Below, piece after piece: positions 53,274 through 63,477 of a DNA stretch of 64,000 nt. Every line of letters starts with the position of its first letter. Position 1 is the first letter of the stretch. The notes under the pieces are model-generated. The model was not told where the DNA came from. It was given only the letters and a program-made list of their open reading frames with translations, and did no database searches. The stretch is from Calendula officinalis (lineage: Eukaryota > Streptophyta > Magnoliopsida > Asterales > Asteraceae). A program made the position numbers and the translations under genes. Location: contig OY970830.1 of the NCBI GenBank assembly GCA_963853835.1, positions 53,808,515 through 53,872,514 on the forward strand. The letters are read 5' to 3'.

Positions 53274-54800
53274 CATATATATATATATATATATAATAAA
53301 GGTAAAATGAGTAAAAGATTAAATAACTAAGTTTGAGCTAGTTCTAGTATTGAGTAACTTCAGAGGAGATAATGTGTCCTCATTTATCTATATATTCGCA
53401 AAACGTTGAAAATCAATAACAACATCGGGTCCACATGACCACATGTCTCACCAAGGATGTCAAACAACCAGATTGGACTATTGGGAATATTCGTGTTGTA
53501 TTTCAATTTTGGGTTTTAATAATGACAGTATTAAGAGGTGTCATAAGACATGTATAAAAAAATTATACGTTCATATTTAACCGACTCCTGAATTTTAGGA
53601 ATTACTCTTTCGTACGATTTTTAATGCATTAAGGGCTGTCATTATCAAAATCTTCAATTTTTAATTAAAAGTTAAAATATTTTTGAAAAAATAAAAATTA
53701 TATGCAGGTTCTACCCTAAAAGAACCAACCCTTCACTTATAACTAAAAAAAGTTCAAACTTGAAAACATGTTTACATTAGTATGAAGATTAAATGCCAAT
53801 TTGAATTAATAAACAATGCTTACTTGCTATTTTATAATAATTTGAACAAAAAAAACTTAGTATTTTGTTTGTCTCTCAGTTAGAATCAACAAAGGCAATC
53901 GTTGAACGCTGTTTTTCTGCGATAAAGTTATAAAAGACAGATTTGTGTAATAGAATATATGAAGATATTTATAAGTGAGGCTTATGGCGGTTATTGATGA
54001 AAATGTAATAGTTCGTTTTCGGAAAATATGTCAACGAAAAGTACAGCTTTTTAATGTTATCTCTACTTTTTATTCTAGTTTTTCGTTTTTAATATTTAAT
54101 AAAATTGTATATTTTTAATTTTAATTATAATTATTGTATATTGTGTGGAAAAAAGTTGTGCGAGTTTCGTCGTGATCCACCACTGCAAATAACTAACTCA
54201 AGAGGGTATGAAAAATGGGAATCCTAATGTAATTAAAACAAATGACCCCTTAGCTATATGTACGTATACCAGTGTAATATGTATCTATGTATACTTTCAA
54301 AACATAGTAGTCAAATTAAAAAAGATAGTAAAAGTTTGTTATCATTTTGTAGAATTTGTTTGTCTTATTATGGAGTTGTAACACCTAATAAATATTAAAC
54401 TATAGATTTAGATTTTTAAAATGATATCTTGTTTTTAAGTGTTTGTTTGAAATTCTATGAAATAAGATGTATGATTCATGCCATCTTCTGGTACGTCACG
54501 GATTTCGTTTTGTATATGCGTTGTAGATTCATGCCGCTTATGCATCAATTTACATGTTTCTTAATTCTTATCTATATAAGATCAATCCCTACTTCCAATA
54601 CCTTTTTCTACCATGCTAGCCACATGTCATTACCTTTTTCTACCTCAGTATTATCTCGACATTTCCCATTCAAAATTTCAAATACCTCCTTAATCATCAC
54701 TCAAGTCAATTCACCAATTTGAGGCCCACTATTTCTTCTTACTTTTTTCTTTTTAAAACAACTAAATTTTAATTAAAACTAAAAAACATGTTACAATACA
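53274..54800. other. Intergenic DNA between Copia relic and Harbinger relic
   Basis: Starts with an (AT)n run (53274-53296). It includes the MITE at 53511-53652 and otherwise shows AT-rich sequence without a recognisable gene. The ORF at 54429-54722 is compositionally ordinary and matches nothing I know. Confidence 0.4.
53511..53652. mobile_element. 142-bp MITE, sister of the NRAMP intron 2 copy
   Basis: Ends GGGTTTTAATAATGACAG and CTGTCATTATCAAAATC, with a 9-bp flanking repeat TTCAATTTT (53502-53510 and 53653-53661). The interior TCCTGAATTTTAGGAATTAC matches the inverse of the copy at 45471. Confidence 0.75.
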
Positions 54801-54829
54801 GAAAAAAACACACTAGAAATTTGAATTTT

Positions 54830-55090
54830 TTAAAAAATCATTACAAAAGATTTTCTTGATATCGCTATCAAATATGTTCCATAATTTTCTTTAGAGTGTT
54901 TTGTGGGTATGCTTATCACGTAATTCTTGGCTTTCCTCCGTTGTACTTCGCATCTTTCGATCCAAGTTCGTTGTATATTTTGTTGTGGATTAACATACAA
55001 GTCATTGATATCACTTATGACAAAGTTTTGATCTTTTATAATCATGTTATGCAATATGATGCAGGCATACATATTTTGCATAGCTTTTGA
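54830..55090 (-). pseudogene. PIF/Harbinger transposase C-terminal relic
   Basis: The minus-strand reading MQNMYACIILHNMIIKDQNF matches the conserved CIILHNMI(I/V)E-D segment near the end of plant Harbinger nucleases (HARBI1/ALP1-like). It is followed by a diverged tail containing IQRTWIERCEVQRRKAK and KENYGTYL. The catalytic DDE part is absent upstream. It is not in the element at 51337 and differs in orientation, so it is a separate relic. Confidence 0.72.
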
Positions 55091-55159
55091 TCTTTTATAA
55101 TGTTTTTAAAAGTAGTGTGAAAAATACCAATGAGATTTTTAAGGGGTATGTACAAAATG

Positions 55160-55650
55160 TTGGAATTAAATAAAAACAAAAAAAATATTTTTTCAATATT
55201 AATTCCTAGTACACAAATTGATTTTTAGGAACATTTAAAAAGGTATTTTAGAACGTTTTTATGTAGTTTCCATATGTGACTGTTCTAAAAGAAATTTTCT
55301 TTTTGGAACGTTCTATTAAGTGTCCCAAAATATTCATCTTTTGGAACTCTTTTCACCAAAAGTGTTCCATTCCATAATTCGTTGTCCCCATAATTATTCC
55401 ATTTTCTGGTATTTTACTATGTTCAACTCTATGTATTGCTCTATCCGTAGAGTACAGTGAATGTACAGAAATGGAACACTTTTACTAGAAGCGTCCCATT
55501 ATCATTCCATTTTTTGAAACAATTTTACGGAAAATGTTCCATAAATCAATCCAATTTTTAGAACACTTTTACAAGTGTTCCATAATCATTTATATTTTGA
55601 AACACTTTTTCAAGTGTTTTCCATAAACTCACATTTCAACCGAAATAAAT
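55160..55650. repeat. Array of short palindromic GGAACACTTT / AAAGTGTTCC units
   Basis: At least ten spaced copies of (G)GAACACTTTT, AAAGTGTTCC(A) and close variants, in both orientations, are separated by 20-40 bp with CCATAATCATT-type spacers. Such clusters are typical of subterminal regions of CACTA elements, where the element's own protein binds. I could not find a matching CACTACAAG terminus next to it. Confidence 0.55.
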
Positions 55651-57000
55651 TTTAAAATCAAATTCAAAATCAAATTAGCATCAAATTAAAAACCCAGAAT
55701 CAAATTAAATACCCATAATAAAAAAAAATAGATTGACCACATTCATCCATTATAATCAATATGTTTCCAAAACCTATCAAACTAAGACATACATAATTGT
55801 TCAAAACACAAATACTACAACCATAAACCAAATATATACATAACTGCTTTCTTTACTTGGTTTGCAATAAAGCTCGTAAAATCTTTTACTTGTAATAAAT
55901 TATGAGCGTGTCCAACACTGACATGGGTATTGACTTTGTTGTTATGAAGTGTGTAGGAATCTATTAGTAAGAAAGAAAAAGAGTTAATTACTTCAACATA
56001 TATATAATTTATTGCAATAGACAAACACGTATATTTACATTATTGGGAAACTCATGCCGTACGACCGTAAAAAAGTCAACAATCCATTTCATGACATAGT
56101 AACTGCATTCCCAAGTGTCCTTTTGTTGGTTACACTATAACCAAATAACAAGCATACATGTCACATATAAAAAAACATAAATTTACATAGTGATTTATAT
56201 CGGTATCGGTGTGACTTATTTACCTTGGGGAAAGTCCAACCAAAGTTCACTTGTAATTGAATCTCAACCGGCCTTTTCTTCAAACACTTCATGCGACTTG
56301 TTATGTATGAGTTATGACTTGTTTGAGACGAAGTTTTGGGTCTACAACTCAATTCTTCGTCTAGCTACATTATTAAAGGATTCGTAAATAAAAATGTGGT
56401 ATACTATACATAAATTATGCATATATATTAGTTGAGGGAGTGCCATGTGTAGTAAAGCATTTTCATCTAAATGGGATTTTCTTGTCATTGACTGTTCCAC
56501 AGGTGCCAATCTTGAGAAAATCTACATTTAAAATAGATTAAACGTTAATAGTATTTCATACAAAGTTATATTTAGTTAATACATATGGAATTTATATACC
56601 TTAATATATTTTTGTGACCATTGAATAAAATGGCCAAATGATTCAAATAATCTGCTTACATCGTTTGTCTGTACCACAGCATAATTATTCATGTATGCTT
56701 TTTCGAGTATGTCTACTTGTACCTTTTATGAATTTTCCATTTTCTTCAATTACATATATCTGTAACAAGAAAATGGCCACGTGAAATTACATTTTATTTA
56801 AAAAATGAACTTTTATTGATTGAAAAATAATAGACAATTACCGATGTTACTTACTTCTGCTATATTTGGGCAGCATATTTTGAACTGAACAATAACAAAA
56901 TCTGATAGCAATAGTCGATCAATTATTCAAGATATTATTATTTGAACTTTGACCACAAAAGTCAAATTATTTGAATGCATTTTTTTAAAGATTTAAAAGA
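55651..57000. other. AT-rich sequence without recognised genes
   Basis: No protein-like ORF, RNA gene or clear repeat family. It may be the interior of the element that includes the palindrome array. Confidence 0.4.
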
Positions 57001-58260
57001 AATCAAAATTAAAAAATTACCTTCATTATCCACCTTATTCTGAATCAAACCAACTAGTTTCTCAATAGGCAAACTGCTGCTTCTGCAAAAAAAAAAAAAT
57101 GACATTCTTGAAAGCATTTTAAAAGGCAGACTGTCGTTCTAAATTCAAGAATAATGTTACAATAAACAATATTATTAAAAAACTGTATATATATAGAAAA
57201 GACATTTTTACCTGCCAAAGATCATGAATTAAACTTTTGAAATCATGTCTCAGACATATTCGAGTTTCAACTTCATCAGGCAACACTAATTTCCTTTTGA
57301 AATGTCTTGGATATTTCAGGTCCGGGCCCATCTGAGGCCGCCTATGGACTTACAATTCCACCTATAATTAAAAAAGACAAGTTCTTTAAGTACAACAATA
57401 ACAAGCCTTCCATGGCAACATAATCTTAAGTTATAAGCAATAAATTAATAGAAATATTAATCAAAGTCTAGTAACAAAATTGGAAAAATAAAATATTCTT
57501 AAGTCAAATGTTTAAATGCTTACAGTTTAGGATGAACTTGATGTGCAGGGATGATTTTTAATTGCAACAAATGCTCAAATAACAGATAGTTGTACATAGT
57601 TTCAGCAGCAACTTTTGCCACCAATAAATTGAACTTACAAAATTCAGGTCTCTAAATAAATTGATTAACACTTTAACGAAAAGTCAACAACTCCTCTAAA
57701 ACACGTGTGTATGTATGCCTCACTTAAGCATTTTTGTATGGATCACCTTCTAATGAGACAATTGTTTGAGATGACTATTGTAATCCTTCAACAAATACAT
57801 CGTTCACCAGTGAGCCACCCATTCTAAGTGATCTCACCTGATTAAATAACAAAATTAGGAAATTAATACCTTAAGCAAATTTGGAAGAAAAGGAACAAGG
57901 TTAAATTTCAACACTACGAGGATCTCACAACTACGAATTCGAAATCTAAACTTTTTAGCTTTCATAACAATCCAAACAACACAAAACTCGCAAAATCCGT
58001 ACAACCAATCGTATGTCTGAAACCCTAAAACTCTCAAAATCCGTACTAAAAACAAAACTTTACCTGATCGGTTAAAAATGAAATTAAGCTCGAAACATGG
58101 CGTGGCGGAGGTTCTGACGGAGACGGTATGCGATGGATGTGCTGATGGTGTGCCGACGGTGGATAAGCTGATGGAGACGGTGTGTAATGGAAATGGTGAT
58201 GATGTGCCGGCAGTGGATGGTTGCAAGTGGAGGAAGAAGAAATAGGGCAAAAGGGAGTTT
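57001..58260 (-). pseudogene. Unidentified exon-like segments on the minus strand
   Basis: Exon-like blocks in minus-strand order: ~58235-58075 (His/Pro/Ser-rich, ending HVSSLISFLTDQ at a GTAAAG donor), ~57840-57785 (RSLRMGGSLVNDVFVEG after a CAG acceptor), ~57650-57535 (RPEFCKFNLLVAKVAAETMY, then LLFEHLLQLKIIPAHQ), ~57335-57212 (GPDLKYPRHFKRKLVLPDEV, ending at a GTAAAA donor) and ~57082-57020 (SSSLPIEKLVGLIQNKVDNE). In-frame stops interrupt joining. I do not recognise the parent gene. It may be a decayed gene or pieces carried by a CACTA-type element. Confidence 0.35.
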
Positions 58261-58266
58261 TTAGGA

Positions 58267-58399
58267 GAGGGGCATTTTCCTACCATAACTTTTAATTCAT
58301 TTACCACAACTGTTGCTTAACATACTTATACAGTTAGCTGTAAAACTTGTACGTTATGGTATATGAAGTAAAAGTTGTGGTACAGAAATGAATTCCCTT
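58267..58399. mobile_element. Small MITE, ACCATAACTTTTAA family, copy 3
   Basis: Contains AGGGGCATTTTCCTACCATA, ACTTTTAATTCATTTACCAC and TACGTTATGGTATATGA, and ends GAATTCCCT. Same layout as 13755 and 20360. Confidence 0.55.
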
Positions 58400-59045
58400 A
58401 GGAGACAGACGTTCAAAAAGGTTCTCGAGATTCTCAATCGCTCTTTTTTTAGTGGGGAGGAATAGTACGGGAAGGGAGCGAGACCAAGCCGAGACACTAG
58501 TAGAGTAAGCCCTTCCCACGTGTCAAAATGAATTGCAGCCTCAACCAGAGAGATCAACCTGCGCCTTTGATGTTAGGCCCCGGCGGAAAGTTTTCCGAAA
58601 CCGAACTGAACGGTGGGAGGTCACAGAGAATTTACCTATTCATAGAGTGATCCTATGATCGATACAGGATATAGACTATCTCTTTCTTTATTCGATTCTT
58701 TTTCTGAAAAAAATAAAAAAAGAAGGGTGACTCAACTTCTCAGCTAGAGTTGGGGGTGGGACTTGTTGGCATAATGCAAGCTGGAACGTGGGAATTCGAG
58801 GTCTCATGAACTACTACTAAAAACCTACTTTTTTTTTTATTTTTGGACAAACGATATCAGGTCAGGTCTATGGATGGATCCAGATCTACGGGCCGGCCGG
58901 CCCCGGCCGATGAGCATAGGGAATCTATAGGAGTGGTGTGTATTGTATTTTGACTTCCCCGCCAAACGAAAATGAAAATGAATAAATCCCGCCTATTTCT
59001 AAGAAAATGGCTCCGGTGGAAATATGGAGTTTTAATTTGTCCTAT
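58400..59045. other. Organelle-like (possibly mitochondrial) DNA insertion
   Basis: This block is clearly less AT-rich than its surroundings. It has the texture of plant mitochondrial intergenic DNA (GATCCTATGATCGATACAGG, TTAGGCCCCGGCGGAAAG, CGGGCCGGCCGGCCCCGGCC). Open stretches on both strands do not match a named gene. Attribution to mitochondrial DNA rests on composition and impression only. Confidence 0.35.
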
Positions 59046-59071
59046 TTTTGCGACGACCATGTCGTCTCAAA

Positions 59072-59548
59072 TAGGGGTGTTTACGAGCTCGAGCCTATAC
59101 TAATTCGATCTCGAGTCGAGCTCGAACATAAAACAATACTCGATTAATCGAGCCGAGCCTAATAATTTAATACTCGACTCGGCTCGTTCGATAGCTCATT
59201 TAGTCTCGAGCCAGACGATCTTAACGAGCCGATCCTAACGAGCCGAACAAGTGTTGTGTACAATAAGTACAAGTGTTGATACAATAAGTACAAGAATATA
59301 CATATAATGTTAACGAGTCGAGTAATTAACGAGCTTTTCGAGTTTGTAAATTAGTTCATTCAAAAAATATGGACACATAAACGACTATCGAGCTCAAGCT
59401 CGAACACTATATAAATATTCGAGCTCGATCTCGAGTACAATTTTTAAAACTTATTCGAGCTCGAGTCGAGCTCGACCCGAGTAATTATTAAACGAGCCGA
59501 GCTCAAATTTCCTGATATTCGACTCGACTCGGATCGTTAACACCCCTA
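59072..59548. mobile_element. hAT-like element with GAGCTCGAG-rich arms
   Basis: Ends TAGGGGTGTTTACGAGC and GTTAACACCCCTA, with flanking 8-mers GTCTCAAA and GCCTTAAA (6 of 8). The arms are full of CGAGCTCGAG and ACTCGACTCG-type units in inverse orientation. It interrupts a CACTA-like subterminal region. Confidence 0.72.
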
Positions 59549-59734
59549 GCCTTAAACATAAAATTTATTTACTTTAACTAATAAAATAAATAATATTTTC
59601 TGGTAAAATATTTTAAAACTCGTTAGTGACGACCAAGTCGTCGCTAAGTAGGTGAAATATATTTCTTTTTTAAATTAATTCGTTCGCGGGCTGCACAAAT
59701 AGGAGGCAAACTTTCCCGCATATCGTTAGAGACG

Positions 59735-59841
59735 ACATGTCGTCGCAAATTCTACAAACTCGTCGCAAATTTCAAATGTCGTCGCAAATGAAAATGTCGT
59801 CGCAAAAAAAGTCGTCGCAAAAGAGTGTTTTTCTTGTAGCG
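59735..59841 (+). mobile_element. CACTA-type right terminus with TTGCGACGAC repeats
   Basis: Ends TTTTTCTTGTAGCG, the complement of CGCTACAAGAAAAA, one base off the CACTACAAGAAAA consensus. Upstream are five or more copies of GTCGTCGCAAA between 59735 and 59820. The same motif occurs before and after the hAT insertion at 59050 and 59630. The element body therefore lies to the left. The matching left terminus was not found. Confidence 0.6.
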
Positions 59842-59903
59842 AATATCTCCATACGGAACTAACAACTACCATGGAGTTGGATTCTGCAAAACATGAAACG
59901 CTT

Positions 59904-60346
59904 TTAAAATTCTTCGAAAGGAAAAGGTACATGTTTACAAAAATTTGAGCATACAACACTATACATGTGTCTTAAAATTGGGTTGGATACCTCAATCCCC
60001 TCGAATATATTAAAAGATCCGCCCGAGCTTGAGGTCCCCTGGAGCAAACCCATAAACGATCCATCTTCGCGAAGCATCTCCAACTCTCCTTTTATAGATT
60101 CTATTTCTTCTCTTAGTGGTTTTCTTATTTCATCTTTAAAGCCATCCAAATCTTCCACTGTTGCCATTTTTTTTCCTGCTCTCTTAGAGATCCCTAATGC
60201 CTTCCTATTCCCAAGCACATTTGATACACACCTGGTTCGACCTAGTTTCTCAGGTCCGAAACACCCAATGAGTGGATCTTTTCCCGCTACGTAATAAGTT
60301 CCATCAGCTTTCATTTCTTGTTCTTTTGCTAACTGTTCATGCAAGT
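59904..60346 (-). pseudogene. CACTA (En/Spm) second-protein fragment
   Basis: The reading MHEQLAKEQEMKADGTYYVA, then DPLIGCFGPEKLGRTRCV, then a charged helical stretch (IRKPLREEIESIKGELEMLR) fits the C-terminal region of plant Ptta/En/Spm-type transposon proteins. In these a (K)DPL...G(P)E..GR.R block precedes a coiled coil. Its 5' side is cut by the small Copia at 60347. The TSD falls in the codons just before HEQLAKEQ. It probably belongs to the same CACTA element as the transposase at 62520-63906. Confidence 0.65.
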
Positions 60347-60511
60347 GATAATGAATTGGTCAAACCCCTTACCAAAGACGATGGGAGAATTCTTTATTTA
60401 TAAAGATTTGTACATAAATAATTACAATAGTTACTCCTATAATTAGGCTAGAAAATAAGGAAATAATATAAATTACAATCAATTATGTTATAGACGTTTT
60501 ATGTCTTAATA
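60347..60511 (-). repeat. 3' LTR of the small Copia
   Basis: 165 bp, matching 62341-62505 (shared phrases GATAATGAATTGGTCAAACC, TTTATAAAGATTTGTACATA, GGCTAGAAAATAAGG). It differs at a handful of sites including ATGTTATAGACG against TAGTTACAGCCG. Confidence 0.9.
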
Positions 60512-60990
60512 ACGTACCATTATCTTCAAAAATTTTGCGAACAATATGATTTACAAATTCACCGCCACCGTCACTTTGAAATGTCTTGATTTTTCGAGAA
60601 CATTGAGTTTGAACAAGGTTGATGAAAGTGGGTAGAATAGTATAAAAACCCTTCTTTGTTTTGAGTGGATAAAACCAAGTGAACCTAGAATAATCATCAA
60701 CAAATACAACATAATAACGATAACCATCTTTAGAACAATTAGGTGAGGGTCCCCATAAATCACAATGTACCAAATCAAGAGGATGTAATGCACGAAAATC
60801 ATTAGTATTAAATGGCAATCGTTTGCTTTTAGCAAGTTGGCACGGAGTGCAAATATTAGGCTTTGGTAATAACGAAGTAAGAGATAAAACTCGTAACTTA
60901 TTCAAAATAGAAATTACATCAAAAGACACATGTCCCAAACGGGTGTGCCATAACTCATAAGACACTTTCTTGGATGTTTTTGTAGTAGCT
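60483..60990 (-). pseudogene. Copia GAG-pre-integrase and truncated integrase
   Basis: Contains SYELWHTRLGHVSFDVISIL (GAG-pre-integrase, with HxxxxH and CxxC from CTPCQLAKSKRLPF), then the integrase core: LVHCDLWGPSP with the first Asp, VVFVDDYSRFTWFYPLKTK with the second, and TFQSDGGGEFVN. The coding sequence stops soon after, where the 3' LTR begins. The third catalytic Glu is barely past the break or lost. Confidence 0.88.
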
Positions 60991-62248
60991 ACAAGGGCTC
61001 GATGATTGTCTTTGAGAACATAAAGTCCTTGTTCACATCGACCGCTAGCAAGTACCTTTTGAGTTTTCCGATCGTGAATATGAAAAACGGTTGAGAGAAT
61101 AAAACGTCAATAGGAAAATCGGTTGTTAACTTGCTTACGGAAAGAAGTTTCTTAGTAAGGTGTGGTATAACAAGAACATCTTTTAATGGAATATGTGGAG
61201 ATATATGATGATGACCCGTATGAGTAACGGGTAAAGTCTTACCATTTCCGAATATAACATGAGATGTACTTTTATATGGAGCCGTGTGATTAATAGAATC
61301 ACAAGATGAGGTCATATGATCTGTGGCACCGGAATCGACATGCCAATCCGGGTTGTTTGTGGTCACATGACATTGAGCATGAAAGGCTTTGGCTAAAGAT
61401 TCATCATTGGAAGGTGCTTGTGTGGCATACGATGAAAGATTTGGACAAGCAGAAGCATAGTGCCCATTAGTTCTACATAACTGACAATGCGGAGGTCGTC
61501 GACCACGACCACGACCTCGAGCCGTATTACCACGGTTGAATGTAGAACGACCCCGGCCATTTTGTATGTTGTGTTGGGCTTGAAATGCAGCAGGGGTGTT
61601 TGACGAACCATGTAGGGAAAGCAAAAACAACTCATGACTTTCCGCTTGAGTAACCAAATCGCGAAATTTAGGATCCGGTTTGGTAGCCCTTATAGCAGTC
61701 GAAAATGTTTCATACGAAGGACCCAAACCACAAAGGAACCAATGAATTTTGTCAATTTCAACAACCGGTTGGCCGATGGCGGAAAGTTTATCACAAATGG
61801 ATTTAAATTTCTGACAAAATTCGGATACAGTGGAAGTACCTTTAGATAATTGACGAAGTGAGTCCCGTAAAGAATGTATACGCTCAACATACGTATTACT
61901 GTAAGCTGCCTCGAGAGCAAGCCATATCTGATTTGCGGAGGTTAGGCCTAATACTTCGGCCGCAGATTCCTCCGTAAGAGATGACTGAAGGAGGATGATA
62001 GCTCGCTGGTCTGTTTCAAACCATGTAGCAGCAGCCGGGTTTGGGACTGTATTACCGTCGACGACAGTGGTGGCCGGAGGTACGACCGTGGTGCCGTCGA
62101 TGTGTCTGATGAGTTTTTGGTATGTGAAAATGGGTAGCATATGATTACGCCAAAGAAGATAGTTCGATGAATTGAGTTTGATGGTCATCATATGAAGCAA
62201 AGTGTTCATTGAAAACTTTGTTTCATCATTGGAAGAAGATGAAGCCAT
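60989..62248 (-). CDS. Copia gag-protease ORF (frameshifted end)
   Basis: 419-residue ORF starting MASSSSNDETKFSMNTLLHM. The UBN2/gag-type region reads KLNSSNYLLWRNHMLPIF, then WLALEAAYSNTYVERIHSLR. A CCHC zinc knuckle (CQLCRTNGHYASACP, ~257-272) and the protease active site WHVDSGATDHMT (~302) follow. A one-base frameshift near 61085-61100 throws the reading out of frame with the GAG-pre-integrase segment. The correct frame continues through HDRKTQKVLASGRCEQGLY. It lies inside the small Copia element. Confidence 0.92.
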   Translation of the reverse strand: MASSSSNDETKFSMNTLLHMMTIKLNSSNYLLWRNHMLPIFTYQKLIRHIDGTTVVPPATTVVDGNTVPNPAAATWFETDQRAIILLQSSLTEESAAEVLGLTSANQIWLALEAAYSNTYVERIHSLRDSLRQLSKGTSTVSEFCQKFKSICDKLSAIGQPVVEIDKIHWFLCGLGPSYETFSTAIRATKPDPKFRDLVTQAESHELFLLSLHGSSNTPAAFQAQHNIQNGRGRSTFNRGNTARGRGRGRRPPHCQLCRTNGHYASACPNLSSYATQAPSNDESLAKAFHAQCHVTTNNPDWHVDSGATDHMTSSCDSINHTAPYKSTSHVIFGNGKTLPVTHTGHHHISPHIPLKDVLVIPHLTKKLLSVSKLTTDFPIDVLFSQPFFIFTIGKLKRYLLAVDVNKDFMFSKTIIEPL

Positions 62249-62340
62249 GGCTGAAATTTTTAAAAGAACAAAGGAAGAAAATCGTGAGGTGTGCCTGGAA
62301 AGGAAGAGGAATTTTAGAAAGTGTATAAGGCTGATACCAC

Positions 62341-62505
62341 GATAATGAATTGGTCAAACCCCTTACCAAAGACGAGGGGAGAATTCTTTATTTATAAAGA
62401 TTTGTACATAAATAATTACAATAGTTACTCCTATAATTAGGCTAGAAAATAAGGAAATAATATAAATTACAATCAATTTAGTTACAGCCGTTTTATGTCT
62501 TAATA
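62341..62505 (-). repeat. 5' LTR of the small Copia
   Basis: 165 bp upstream LTR on the minus strand, immediately followed by the TGGTATCAG primer-binding site. It is paired with 60347-60511. Confidence 0.9.
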
Positions 62506-63104
62506 GCAAGTAATATAGTCGTTAGAACATAATAGATAAACCAAAATAATAAAACTTTTCGCTTCATGCATAATCATGGTGGAAGGTTATAGATGCATAA
62601 ATCAACCGGCCAAGTACTATGACGACTACTCATATTTTCAAATGGATTAATTACATCCGAACTTAGACCAAATCTTATATTTCTAATCTCATTACCAAAA
62701 TTATCAAACATATTATCAATTTTTCTCTATTGAGGTGAGTCAGCCACATGTCTTAATTCCCCATCATTTTGCGTTCATCATAACGCCAACGCAATAATTT
62801 GGCCTCTTTTTCATTGGCAAATAATCTTTCAAGTCTCGGTATGATTGGCAAATACCACAACAATTTAGCTTGGGGGCCGTTTTTTGTAACATCATCATTT
62901 TCATATGTTTCTTTTTTATGTTTATACCTTGATGCACCACAAGTAACACATTCATGTAGATTTTCATACTCATTTCTATACAATATACAATCATTCGGAC
63001 ATGCATGTATTCTTTCAATTTATAATCCCATTGGACACATTAGTTTTTTGGCTTGGTATAGCGAAACAGGTATCTCATTATATTTCGGGTGTGAATCATG
63101 TAGC

Positions 63105-63268
63105 GCAATTTCTTTTCCGTCGATACGTCCTGCAATTTGTACTTGAATTCCTTTTGTATCTGCTTGTTCAGTTAATTCTATAGCCTTTTTCATTGCTTTT
63201 CGAAAAGAAACTCTATTTTTTAATTGGCCGGCTATAAATTCTGCAAGAATATTAGGGTTTCCATAAGG
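63105..63268 (-). other. Plastid rps3 fragment (nuclear plastid DNA) within the CACTA transposase
   Basis: Read on the minus strand, 63268-63105 translates with segments PYGNPNILAEFIAGQLKNRV, SFRKAMKKAIELTEQADTKG and IQVQIAGRIDGKEIA, which match my knowledge of chloroplast ribosomal protein S3 almost residue for residue. The flanking codons belong to TNP2 in another frame. The fragment is about 164 bp (~54 codons), internal to rps3, with no stop. The junctions show a few shared bases but no target duplication, as for end-joined organelle DNA. Confidence 0.78.
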
Positions 63269-63477
63269 CTTTCCAATTCGTGTAATAAGCGTGTGAAACT
63301 CGTATCACTCCAACCACTATGTGCTTTTAAGTTTAACAACTTCAAGATGAAGTCTAGTGTGGAATACTTTGTACAACCAGGATACAATTCTTTTTCTGAT
63401 TCTTGAAACAACTTTTGTAATTTTTCTTTTTCATCATCGCCAACCGTACGCTCTAAATTATGAAACATCTCACTTAA

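Larger units (their letters stand above)
60347..62505 (-). mobile_element. Small Copia element with 165-bp LTRs, RT region missing
   Basis: LTRs at 62341-62505 (5') and 60347-60511 (3') are nearly identical, with a few substitutions. The duplication GCAAGT lies at 60341-60346 and 62506-62511. A primer-binding site TGGTATCAG (initiator Met tRNA type) directly follows the 5' LTR (62331-62339 on the plus strand). It encodes gag, protease and part of integrase, then jumps to the 3' LTR, so reverse transcriptase and RNase H are absent. Near-identical LTRs point to fairly recent insertion. Confidence 0.92.

Noticed and set aside
53274..53300. (AT)n run as an origin or regulatory site
   Set aside because: A simple microsatellite next to the Copia target duplication.
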